Positions 1 through 6,369 of a stretch of DNA of 10,849 nt are shown here, piece by piece. The position numbers were made by a program, and so were the translations under genes. The notes beneath the pieces are model-generated. The model did not search any database. It saw only the letters and a program-made list of their open reading frames with translations, and had not been told where the DNA came from. Each line of letters starts with the position of its first letter. Position 1 is the stretch's first letter. Origin of the DNA: Candidatus Shapirobacteria bacterium (lineage in GTDB: Bacteria > Patescibacteriota > Microgenomatia > UBA12405). Location: NCBI GenBank assembly GCA_028709405.1, contig JAQVXB010000012.1, forward strand, positions 1-10,849, read 5' to 3'.

Positions 1-1
1 C

Positions 2-211
2 ACCGCCACTCCAAAGGAAAGATTTTCTGCCATGCTTCTTCATGCTCAACTTTTTAAAGACATTTTTCCTCAGCGTCGTTTTGACCCCCTTCGAAAGAAT
101 TTTTTATTCTATGCTTCTGGTTTGCCCAATGCTAAGCAGTTAAGATCAAAGATAGTTCACTTAAATTCAATTGAAGATCTTTTACAACTTGAAGCCGACT
201 TTTTAACTTGA
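2..211 (+). CDS. dus: Probable tRNA-dihydrouridine synthase, C-terminal fragment
   Basis: An open frame enters from the left edge and ends at TGA 209-211, giving about 69 residues with no start in the window. The segment RFSAMLLHAQLFKDIFPQRR, followed by a helical stretch with YASGLPNAKQLRSKI, resembles the C-terminal helical domain of tRNA-dihydrouridine synthases, where a histidine-containing helix is followed by a Y-(V/A)-S-G-(F/L)-x-x-A-(K)-x-L-R motif. Dus enzymes use FMN and NADPH to reduce uridines in the tRNA D-loop. The FMN-binding barrel and catalytic cysteine would lie outside the window, so the call rests on the tail alone. The stop overlaps a possible TTG start of the next gene (TTGA), which suggests co-transcription. 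An unrelated helical protein cannot be excluded. Confidence 0.5.
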   Translation, partial: TATPKERFSAMLLHAQLFKDIFPQRRFDPLRKNFLFYASGLPNAKQLRSKIVHLNSIEDLLQLEADFLT

Positions 212-225
212 TAAAGTTAAACGGT

Positions 226-636
226 ATGCCAAACGAAAATCAAAACCCAAACCAAGCCGTTAATCTTTTAAACATTGAATCTCTAATCAACTCTTCCACT
301 GCTAGATTTGATGTTCTTCAAAAGGAATATCAAGAACAGAAATCAATGTTGGATTCTATTCTTGACAGTGATGTTGAATATCAAGAGTTAGCCGAGGCCG
401 CTAAAAAACAAGCTAAACTTAAAACTATTGCCAAACAAAAAGTTATGATTAGACCAGAAGCCGCTCAATTAGTTGAAAAAATTAAAGATGTCCAAATTCA
501 ACTTAAAGAATTAAAAACAGCTATGTCTGACTATTTGGCTCAATTTGTAATTCTTTCTGGTACTAATCAAATTGAAGGTGCCGATGGAGTTCTTCGTCAG
601 ATTATTTACACTGCTAAGTTAGTCAAAACTAAATAA
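226..636 (+). CDS. Hypothetical coiled-coil protein, 136 aa
   Basis: I do not recognise a characterised family. The protein is hydrophilic, with no signal peptide or membrane segment. After a short Asn/Gln-rich start (PNENQNPNQ) it is predominantly helical and charged, with heptad-like spacing through roughly residues 15-115, for example LQKEYQEQKSMLDSIL and VEKIKDVQIQLKELKTAM. A short, more hydrophobic tail (FVILSG, LRQIIYTAKL) could form a beta end or an oligomer contact. ATG 226 was chosen as start; a TTG at 208 in the same frame would add six residues (MIKLNG) and overlap the upstream stop as TTGA. Neither start has a convincing Shine-Dalgarno sequence. It probably shares a transcript with the upstream dus-like gene. 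Its stop TAA is the first part of the trxA promoter sequence TAAGGTATAATA. Function unknown; a structural or scaffold role is only a guess. Confidence 0.75.
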   Translation: MPNENQNPNQAVNLLNIESLINSSTARFDVLQKEYQEQKSMLDSILDSDVEYQELAEAAKKQAKLKTIAKQKVMIRPEAAQLVEKIKDVQIQLKELKTAMSDYLAQFVILSGTNQIEGADGVLRQIIYTAKLVKTK

Positions 637-644
637 GGTATAAT
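633..644 (+). promoter_or_regulatory. trxA -10 promoter element, leaderless type
   Basis: A perfect TATAAT lies at 639-644 inside TAAGGTATAATA, a 12-mer repeated exactly before obg. Only 7 nt separate the hexamer from the trxA ATG at 652, so transcription should begin at or within a base or so of the start codon and give a leaderless mRNA. The overlapping TAA is the stop codon of the preceding gene. No good -35 hexamer is visible at 16-18 nt spacing. Confidence 0.6.
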
Positions 645-651
645 AAAAGCT

Positions 652-963
652 ATGATCAATTTAAACAAAGAAAATTTTAAATCAGAAGTTTTAGATTTTG
701 ACGGTAAAGTTCTTGTCGATTTTTGGGCTCCATGGTGTGGTCCTTGTCAAATGTTGACTCCAATTATGGAAGAAATTAACAATGAATTATCAAAATCGGT
801 TAAGGTCGCTAAAGTAAATGTTGATGAAAACCCAGAATTATCAATTGAATATAATATTTCATCTATTCCTAATGTAATCTTATTTAATAAAGGTGAAATA
901 ATTGACACTTTTATTGGCTTTAGGCAAAAAGAAGATTATATTAATGCCATAAATAAGGCATAA
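652..963 (+). CDS. trxA: Thioredoxin
   Basis: A single-domain thioredoxin of 103 residues, the normal family length (E. coli TrxA is about 108). It reduces disulfides in cytoplasmic proteins and is itself re-reduced by thioredoxin reductase. The active site WCGPC is at residues 28-32 within VDFWAPWCGPC. The buried acid equivalent to E. coli Asp26 is Asp23, and the cis-proline is Pro73 in SIPNVILF. There is no signal peptide, so it should be cytoplasmic. It is the first gene behind a strong -10 element and is followed after 3 nt by rlmN, so the two are probably co-transcribed. No thioredoxin reductase is present in the window. Nothing is truncated or unusual. Confidence 0.96.
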   Translation: MINLNKENFKSEVLDFDGKVLVDFWAPWCGPCQMLTPIMEEINNELSKSVKVAKVNVDENPELSIEYNISSIPNVILFNKGEIIDTFIGFRQKEDYINAINKA

Positions 964-966
964 TCA

Positions 967-1959
967 ATGGATTTACCTCTTCTTAGAAAAACTTTAGATT
1001 CACTAAAACTGCCTGCTTTTAGATATCGTCAAATAATTAAGAATTATTATTCAGGACGTTTTCTAAATTTCGATCAAATGACCGATTTGTCACTTGATCT
1101 TCGCCAAAAACTATCAAAAGCTCTTCCTCTGCTTTCAGTTGTTGAAAAAACTATTATTGGTGACGATTCAACTAAAAAAGCTTTGTTGGAACTTTCTGAT
1201 GGTCAAAAAATTGAATCAGTTTTTATGAATTATGAAGATTGGTTAACCGCCTGTGTTTCCAGCCAAGTAGGTTGTCCTTTAAATTGTAGTTTTTGTGCCA
1301 CCGGCAAAATGGGTTTAAAAAGAAACCTAACTTCCCAAGAAATTGTTGACCAAATTCTCTATTGGAATCAAAAAATTTATCCTAAATACATTGGTCGGGT
1401 TGTTTTTATGGGCATGGGTGAACCATTCTTAAATTGGGAAAATGTGATTGAAGCCATCAGTATCATAAATTCTAAAGATGGATTAAATATTGGTGCTAGA
1501 AAAATTAGTATTTCTACTGCTGGTGTTGTCGATAAGATCAAAGACTTTGCTAATTTAGATACTCAAATTAATTTAGCTGTTTCTCTTCATTCGGCCGATC
1601 AAAAAATTAGAGAGTCAATAATGCCCATAGCTAAACAATACCCTTTATCTCAACTTAAAAACGCCTGTAATTATTATGTTGGCAAAACTAACCGTCAATT
1701 ATTTTTTGAATATGCTCTAATGGATATCAATACATCACAAAATGATGCCAAATTATTGGCCGATTTTATTAGTTCCAACCGTCTTTTCTTTTTAAATTTA
1801 ATTCCTCTTAATCCTATTGGCGGTGATATGCTCCCAGCTTCAAAAGATCAACAAAAAATCTTTATCGATTATTTAAATAAATTTGGTGTTGAATATTCTC
1901 TCCGTCGTTCCTTTGGTCAAGATATAAATGCTGCCTGTGGCCAATTAGCTACCAAGTAA
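967..1959 (+). CDS. rlmN: Dual-specificity 23S rRNA/tRNA adenine-C2 methyltransferase RlmN
   Basis: A radical-SAM enzyme that methylates C2 of A2503 in 23S rRNA and A37 of some tRNAs. The 330-residue protein has the N-terminal helical region (about 1-85), then the cluster motif CxxxCxxC (Cys103, Cys107, Cys110 in GCPLNCSFC), and GMGEP at 149-153, which contacts SAM. The two mechanistic cysteines are both present: Cys96 (TACVSSQVGC, equivalent to E. coli Cys118) and Cys324 (DINAACGQLA, equivalent to the methyl-carrying Cys355). The C-terminal cysteine in the RlmN-type context and the missing Cfr features favour RlmN over Cfr. It starts 3 nt after the trxA stop; AAGG lies about 9 nt upstream as a weak ribosome binding site. 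It is complete, with no frameshift. Confidence 0.95.
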   Translation: MDLPLLRKTLDSLKLPAFRYRQIIKNYYSGRFLNFDQMTDLSLDLRQKLSKALPLLSVVEKTIIGDDSTKKALLELSDGQKIESVFMNYEDWLTACVSSQVGCPLNCSFCATGKMGLKRNLTSQEIVDQILYWNQKIYPKYIGRVVFMGMGEPFLNWENVIEAISIINSKDGLNIGARKISISTAGVVDKIKDFANLDTQINLAVSLHSADQKIRESIMPIAKQYPLSQLKNACNYYVGKTNRQLFFEYALMDINTSQNDAKLLADFISSNRLFFLNLIPLNPIGGDMLPASKDQQKIFIDYLNKFGVEYSLRRSFGQDINAACGQLATK

Positions 1960-1961
1960 TT

Positions 1962-1973
1962 TTAAGGTATAAT
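1962..1973 (+). promoter_or_regulatory. obg -10 promoter element, leaderless type
   Basis: TATAAT at 1968-1973 lies in TTAAGGTATAATA, which shares the 12-mer TAAGGTATAATA with the trxA promoter. Six bases separate it from ATG 1980. A poor -35 candidate, TTAGCT at 1945-1950, lies 17 nt upstream inside the end of rlmN. This gives obg its own start in addition to any read-through from trxA-rlmN. Confidence 0.58.
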
Positions 1974-1979
1974 ACTTCC

Positions 1980-2930
1980 ATGCTTATAGATGAAGTTAGA
2001 ATAAAAATTAAAGGTGGCGACGGTGGCGACGGTACTGTCAGTTTCTATAATGATGCTTTTCGTCCCAAAGGTGGTCCAGACGGTGGTATTGGTGGCGACG
2101 GTGGTTCAGTTTATTTTGAAGCAGTTTCTGATATTAGTAAATTAAATCAATTTCGTCATACCAAAATTTATGCCGCCGAGAGGGGAGAGAAAGGTGGTAA
2201 AAACAATTGCACTGGCAAAAATGGTGATGATTTAATAATTCAAGTTCCAGTTGGCACTCTTGTTACTTATGACAATGGCACTTCGGTTGAATTAACCGAG
2301 ATTGGTCAAAAAGTATTAATGGCCAAAGGTGGCAGTGGTGGTCGTGGTAATTTTTGTTTTAAATCTTCAACCAATCAAACACCACAAGAAAGAGAATTGG
2401 GTTATAAATGTCCCGTTAAGAGTTTATTTTTACAATTAAAACTTATCGCTCAGATCGGTTTAATTGGTTTGCCAAATGCCGGCAAAACTTCTCTTTTAAA
2501 TGAACTTACTCCAGCCAATGCTCGTGTCGCTAACTATGCTTTTACTACTCTCGAACCAAACCTAGGTGTCACCAAAGGTGGTCTTATTATTGCCGATATT
2601 CCAGGACTTATTGAAGGTGCAGCCGAAGGTCGTGGTTTAGGGGTTAAATTTTTAAAACATATCGAACGAACTAGTCTTTTAATTCATTGTGTTGCTGCTG
2701 ACTCAATTGACCCATTAAGAGATTATCAAACAGTTCGTCAAGAATTAGAAAGTTATAGTTCTAATTTAGCCAAAAAGCCAGAAATAATTGTTCTTACTAA
2801 ATCAGATACCACCGATCCTAAAGAAATTATTAAACTCCAAAAATCAATTAAAGCTAAAATTTGCACTTCAATTATTGACCCTAATAGTATTAAAAAACTC
2901 AACGATCTAATTGCTAAAAATATAAAATAA
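1980..2930 (+). CDS. obg: Obg family GTPase (ribosome assembly / stress)
   Basis: An essential GTP-binding protein that associates with the 50S subunit and links ribosome maturation to growth state. The 316 residues have two parts. The glycine-rich Obg fold covers about 1-155 and starts canonically as MLIDEVRIKIKGGDGGDG. The G domain covers about 156-316: G1 GLPNAGKTS at 163-171, switch I Thr-Thr at 189-190 (NYAFTTLEPNLG), G3 DIPGLIEG at 206-213, G4 TKSD at 273-276 and a weak G5 CTS at 295-297. The protein ends just after the G domain, so it lacks the C-terminal OCT domain found in many Firmicutes homologues; such short forms are common. The ATG sits 6 nt behind a TATAAT, with no room for a Shine-Dalgarno sequence. 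It converges on era, 31 nt away. Confidence 0.95.
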   Translation: MLIDEVRIKIKGGDGGDGTVSFYNDAFRPKGGPDGGIGGDGGSVYFEAVSDISKLNQFRHTKIYAAERGEKGGKNNCTGKNGDDLIIQVPVGTLVTYDNGTSVELTEIGQKVLMAKGGSGGRGNFCFKSSTNQTPQERELGYKCPVKSLFLQLKLIAQIGLIGLPNAGKTSLLNELTPANARVANYAFTTLEPNLGVTKGGLIIADIPGLIEGAAEGRGLGVKFLKHIERTSLLIHCVAADSIDPLRDYQTVRQELESYSSNLAKKPEIIVLTKSDTTDPKEIIKLQKSIKAKICTSIIDPNSIKKLNDLIAKNIK

Positions 2931-2933
2931 ATT

Positions 2934-2961
2934 TTGGAAATTAGAAATTGGAAATTGAGAT
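2934..2961. repeat. Heptamer tandem repeat (TTRGAAA unit) between obg and era
   Basis: Four 7-nt units follow the obg stop: TTGGAAA (2934-2940), TTAGAAA (2941-2947), TTGGAAA (2948-2954) and a degenerate TTGAGAT (2955-2961). The same unit recurs as TCGGAAA, TTGGAAA, TCAGAAA inside argS (8430-8450), so this looks like a dispersed simple repeat rather than chance AT-richness. It fills most of the 31-nt gap between two convergent genes. Confidence 0.6.
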
Positions 2962-2973
2962 TTATCTCTCAAT
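2954..2973 (-). terminator. Weak hairpin at the era 3' end
   Basis: ATTGAGA (2954-2960) and TCTCAAT (2967-2973) form a perfect 7-bp inverted repeat with a 6-nt loop containing the era stop codon. Read on the minus strand it is followed by a T-rich but interrupted stretch (TTTCCAATTTC). It could end era transcription, but it is AU-rich and lacks a proper U-run, so this is a weak call. Confidence 0.22.
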
Positions 2974-3873
2974 ATCTCTTTCTGCCCAATGTTTGTCTAT
3001 TTCTACTAATAGCTCCAAAAATATTTTTCGACTTGACATTAGTTCTAACTCTTTTCTGGCATTATAGCCAATTTCTTTTATTTTTTTACCGTCTCTACCG
3101 ATAATCATTTTTTTATATCTATCGGCTGTAGTTAAAATTCTAGCTTTTATTAAAATTAAATTTTTTTTATCAATCACACTATCCACTTCTACATTAACCG
3201 AATAGGGGACTTCTTTTCTTAAAAACAAATAAGCTTTTTCTCTAATAATTTCAGCTATATATTCTTTAGAATTTAACCCAATTACTGGCTTTCCTTTAAC
3301 TTGCATAATTTCAGCGTCTTCTTCCGTTGATTTAATATCCTTATTTGGCAAATTTTCAAAAATAAGATTAATTAGTCCTTTAATATTTTTTTCTTTAATA
3401 GCACTCACCGCTATCACTGCATCAAATTCTTCTTCTAAATAATTATATTCGGCTAAATGATCTTTACTTCCAATTGCTTCGTCAATCTTATTGTAAACCA
3501 AAATCTTTTTAGCTACTGATTTTCTAACCAATCCAATTACCTTATTTTCTTCTTCATTTTTTGGTCTCGAAATATCCAAAAGACACAAAATTACATCAGC
3601 TCTACCAACCTCTTTTGGAGCTTCAGTATTAACTCTTTTGCCTATCAAATCAGACACCTTATTAATAATCCCTGGAGTGTCAGAAAAAATAATTTTCCCT
3701 TTTTCATTTTCAAAAACTACTCTCGTATTTTTTCTGGTAGTTTGAGCCATTGGTGAAGTTATTGCCACTTTTTGACTCATTATGGCATTAAGCAAAGTAG
3801 ATTTTCCCGTATTTGGTCGCCCTAATATAACCACTCGGCCAAATTTAATTTTATTTTCAGACATATTTTTCAT
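2962..3873 (-). CDS. era: GTPase Era
   Basis: Era binds the 3' end of 16S rRNA and assists 30S maturation. The 303-residue product is full length. The G domain shows G1 GRPNTGKS at 18-25, switch I QTTR at 44-47, G3 DTPG at 65-68, G4 NKID at 128-131 and G5 VSA at 156-158. The C-terminal KH domain has the RNA-binding loop GRDG at 259-262, followed by KKIKEIG. ATG 3873 is used as start because a TGGTAGAAT promoter box ends 7 nt upstream; a second in-frame ATG at 3864 would drop three residues (MKN). The gene is divergent from lon and convergent with obg. Arginine is mostly AGA here, unlike the CGT-rich plus-strand neighbours. It appears to be transcribed alone. Confidence 0.95.
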   Translation of the reverse strand: MKNMSENKIKFGRVVILGRPNTGKSTLLNAIMSQKVAITSPMAQTTRKNTRVVFENEKGKIIFSDTPGIINKVSDLIGKRVNTEAPKEVGRADVILCLLDISRPKNEEENKVIGLVRKSVAKKILVYNKIDEAIGSKDHLAEYNYLEEEFDAVIAVSAIKEKNIKGLINLIFENLPNKDIKSTEEDAEIMQVKGKPVIGLNSKEYIAEIIREKAYLFLRKEVPYSVNVEVDSVIDKKNLILIKARILTTADRYKKMIIGRDGKKIKEIGYNARKELELMSSRKIFLELLVEIDKHWAERDIER

Positions 3874-3880
3874 TCGTCAT

Positions 3881-3889
3881 ATTCTACCA
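3881..3889 (-). promoter_or_regulatory. era extended -10 promoter
   Basis: On the minus strand TGGTAGAAT occupies 3889-3881: a TGn extension plus TAGAAT (5 of 6 to TATAAT). Seven bases separate it from the era ATG at 3873, again predicting a start at the initiation codon. There is no credible -35, consistent with an extended -10 promoter. Confidence 0.5.
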
Positions 3890-3911
3890 GTTTTTTGAAC
3901 AAAATGACTCA

Positions 3912-3939
3912 TTGCTAAAAATAATTCTCTAGGTAAAAT
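3912..3939 (+). promoter_or_regulatory. Possible upstream lon promoter
   Basis: TTGCTA (3912-3917) and TAAAAT (3934-3939, in AGGTAAAATA) are separated by 16 nt. A transcript from here would start near 3946 and carry the CIRCE element and the nested hairpin in a roughly 50-nt leader before ATG 3995. The GGTAAAATA context resembles the GGTATAATA boxes before trxA and obg. Confidence 0.33.
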
Positions 3940-3958
3940 AAAAAGACAATAAAACTAA

Positions 3959-3987
3959 TTGACACTTAGCAACCTAAGTGTTAGACT
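3959..3987 (+). promoter_or_regulatory. lon promoter overlapping the CIRCE operator
   Basis: A perfect TTGACA (3959-3964) is followed by a 17-nt spacer and TAGACT (3982-3987, 4 of 6 to TATAAT). The -10 ends 7 nt before ATG 3995, the same geometry as at trxA and era, so a leaderless lon mRNA is predicted. The CIRCE-like element covers the spacer and the -10, so a bound repressor would block polymerase. Confidence 0.55.
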
Positions 3988-3992
3988 GCTAA
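3966..3992. promoter_or_regulatory. CIRCE-like operator (HrcA site) upstream of lon
   Basis: The arms TTAGCAACC (3966-3974) and GACTGCTAA (3984-3992) flank a 9-nt spacer, giving the exact 27-nt CIRCE architecture. Against the consensus TTAGCACTC-N9-GAGTGCTAA, 7 of 9 left-arm and 8 of 9 right-arm bases match. The outer six bases of each arm (TTAGCA/TGCTAA) are perfect inverted complements. It ends 2 nt before the lon ATG and overlaps the -10. CIRCE is the operator of the heat-shock repressor HrcA, so lon is probably heat-inducible through HrcA. hrcA is not in the window. Confidence 0.72.
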
Positions 3993-3994
3993 TT

Positions 3995-6367
3995 ATGCCA
4001 GAGATTATTAATCAAAATAAATCACTTCAACCATTAAGGAAAGTATTACCGCTCATCCCTTTAAGAAATATTATCTTGTTTCCTTCAGTTGAAACTTCAC
4101 TTTTTTTTGGTCGTAAAGAATCGATGAATTCCTTACTTCATGCCTATGACAACACTAATAAATTAGTCATTATTACTACTCAGCAAAATTCTCGGGTTGA
4201 AAAACCAGAATATAAAGATCTTTACAATGTCGGTGTTTTAGCTAAAATTGAACATATTCTTCAAACTGATGGTAGTCTTCACGCCATTGTTAAGGGAATT
4301 TCTCGAGTCAATATTTTAAATTTAGTTCAATCAGATCCATTTTTTATGGTTGAATACGTGGATTTACCGATTGTTCCCGAACCAGTAGCTGAGATCCAAC
4401 AATCTGCTGAAACACTTTTAAGCCAATTAAAAAAAGCTTTTGCTTTAGGTCGTCAATTTGATCTTCCTGCTATGATGCAACTTAGTAGCGGTGTTTCTAG
4501 TAGCGATTTAGCCGACCAAGTTTCTTTTTCTATAGATGCCAAAATATCAGATAAACAGGGTTTATTAGAAACACTTATTGTCAGTCAAAGACTTAAAGCC
4601 GCTACTGAATATTTAATTCAGGAGATGAAAATAGCTGAGCTGGAAAGGTCAATTGAAGAAAAAACTCAAGAAAAATTTAATACCGGAGTTAAAAGGAATG
4701 TTTTAGAAGAAAGAAAACGTCAAATCGAAAAAGAATTAAAAAGACTAGGGCAGTCTTCTGGTGGGGAATTTTCTGATCTAGAAAAAAAAATTAAAAATAA
4801 AAATATTCCCAAAGATATCAGAAAAAAACTTATTAAAGAATTAGATCGTTTAATCGAAATGGGGTCAATGGCTCCAGAATCGAGTTACATTCGAACCTAT
4901 CTCGAAACTGTAATAGAACTCCCTTGGGGTAGTTATAGTAAATCTAATGTTAGTTTAACCAAAGCGGCTAAAATTCTTGATCAAGATCATTATGGTATTA
5001 AAGATGTTAAAGAAAGAATTTTAGAATATTTAGCTGTTTTAAATTTAAGAAACAAAAATAAAAATAAAAACGATGATTTTTGTCCAACCGCTAATATTCT
5101 TTGTTTTATTGGTCCTCCTGGTGTTGGTAAAACTTCTCTTGGTAAATCTATCGCTAAAGCTATGGGTAAAAGTTTCGTCAGAGCCTCTCTTGGTGGTATT
5201 CGTGATGAGGCTGAAATCAGAGGTCATAGACGTACTTATGTCGGTGCCATGCCTGGTCGTATCGTTAAAGGTCTTAAAGATGCCAAGTCTATGAATCCTA
5301 TTTTTATGTTAGATGAAATCGATAAAATTGGAGCTGATTATCGTGGCGATCCATCAGCTGCTCTTTTAGAAACTCTCGACCCAGAACAAAATCGAGAATT
5401 TTCCGACCATTACCTTGATTTCCCTCTAGATTTATCAAAAGTTTTTTTCATCCTAACCGGTAATGACCTTTCTACTATCCCCATAGCTCTTCGTGATCGT
5501 CTCGAAATTATTAACTTTTCTGGCTATACTCAAGAGGAAAAATTTCACATTGCTAAAAATTATTTGATTAAAAAAGAATTAAAAGCCAATGGTTTAAAAG
5601 AAGACAATATCACTGAAATTAATGATGAAACCATTAAATATATTATTGATAAATACACTAGAGAAGCTGGTGTTCGTGGTCTAGAAAGAGTTTTTGCCAG
5701 TTTATTTCGTAAAGTTGCCAAAAAAATTATTGTTAATCATATTGATCAAGTTGATTTAAATAATCAGTCTATAATTAAAAAGTTTCTTGGCCCAGCCAAA
5801 TATACTTCCACCCTAAAAGGTAAAAAAGATGAAGTTGGTTTATCTACTGGTTTAGCTTGGACCTCTGTCGGTGGTGATATTTTGTTTATTGAAGTTAATA
5901 TTATGCCTGGTAAGGGCCATTTAATTTTAACCGGTAAACTTGGCTCAGTCATGAAAGAATCGTGTCAGGCGGCCCTTTCTTATATTCGTTCACAAGCCAA
6001 AAAATTTGGTATCAAACAAGATTTTCATAAAATTGATATTCATATCCACGTTCCAGAGGGAGCCACTCCAAAAGATGGTCCATCAGCTGGCGGTGCTATA
6101 ACAACTGCTCTTATTTCTGCCCTCAAACGAGTTGCTGTCCCTCGTGACATTGGTATGACTGGGGAGATAACCTTAAGAGGTAATATTTTAGAAATTGGCG
6201 GTCTTAAAGAAAAATCTATTGCTGCTCATCGGGCTGGTTTAAAAACTATTTTTATTCCTAAAGAGAACGAAAAAACCTTAGTTAATATTCCTAGAGAAGT
6301 CAAAAAAGCCATCAAATTTATCCCTGTTTCTCATTATTCCGAAATCTACAAAAAGATTTTCAATTAA
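3995..6367 (+). CDS. lon: ATP-dependent protease La (Lon)
   Basis: A cytoplasmic AAA+ serine protease that degrades misfolded and regulatory proteins. The 790-residue protein (numbering from ATG 3995) has the N-terminal substrate-binding domain (about 15-205, starting VLPLIPLRNIILFPS), a helical coiled-coil linker (about 208-300), the AAA+ module with Walker A GPPGVGKTS at 373-381 and Walker B FMLDEIDK at 437-444, and the C-terminal protease domain. The catalytic dyad is intact: Ser697 in DGPSAGG and Lys740 in GGLKEKS, 43 residues apart as in E. coli. A short Lys/Asn stretch (NKNKNKND) precedes Walker A. The open frame reaches back to a TTG at 3959, but that TTG is part of the -35 box, so the ATG is preferred. 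It is bacterial LonA-type, probably monocistronic, and controlled by the CIRCE element at its start. Confidence 0.96.
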   Translation: MPEIINQNKSLQPLRKVLPLIPLRNIILFPSVETSLFFGRKESMNSLLHAYDNTNKLVIITTQQNSRVEKPEYKDLYNVGVLAKIEHILQTDGSLHAIVKGISRVNILNLVQSDPFFMVEYVDLPIVPEPVAEIQQSAETLLSQLKKAFALGRQFDLPAMMQLSSGVSSSDLADQVSFSIDAKISDKQGLLETLIVSQRLKAATEYLIQEMKIAELERSIEEKTQEKFNTGVKRNVLEERKRQIEKELKRLGQSSGGEFSDLEKKIKNKNIPKDIRKKLIKELDRLIEMGSMAPESSYIRTYLETVIELPWGSYSKSNVSLTKAAKILDQDHYGIKDVKERILEYLAVLNLRNKNKNKNDDFCPTANILCFIGPPGVGKTSLGKSIAKAMGKSFVRASLGGIRDEAEIRGHRRTYVGAMPGRIVKGLKDAKSMNPIFMLDEIDKIGADYRGDPSAALLETLDPEQNREFSDHYLDFPLDLSKVFFILTGNDLSTIPIALRDRLEIINFSGYTQEEKFHIAKNYLIKKELKANGLKEDNITEINDETIKYIIDKYTREAGVRGLERVFASLFRKVAKKIIVNHIDQVDLNNQSIIKKFLGPAKYTSTLKGKKDEVGLSTGLAWTSVGGDILFIEVNIMPGKGHLILTGKLGSVMKESCQAALSYIRSQAKKFGIKQDFHKIDIHIHVPEGATPKDGPSAGGAITTALISALKRVAVPRDIGMTGEITLRGNILEIGGLKEKSIAAHRAGLKTIFIPKENEKTLVNIPREVKKAIKFIPVSHYSEIYKKIFN

Positions 6368-6369
6368 CT

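Noticed and set aside
3959..3994. TTG 3959 as the lon start
   Set aside because: The TTG is the first half of a perfect TTGACA -35 box and the 12 extra residues would be encoded by the CIRCE operator; Lon proteins start close to the PLIPLRNIILFPS block, which fits ATG 3995.
5045..5294. Open frames of 60-73 codons on both strands inside lon
   Set aside because: They lie wholly within the conserved AAA+ Walker A region of lon and show no protein-like features; shadows of the real gene.
5764..5952. 62-codon open frame antisense to lon
   Set aside because: It overlaps the conserved start of the Lon protease domain and has no start signal or recognisable product.
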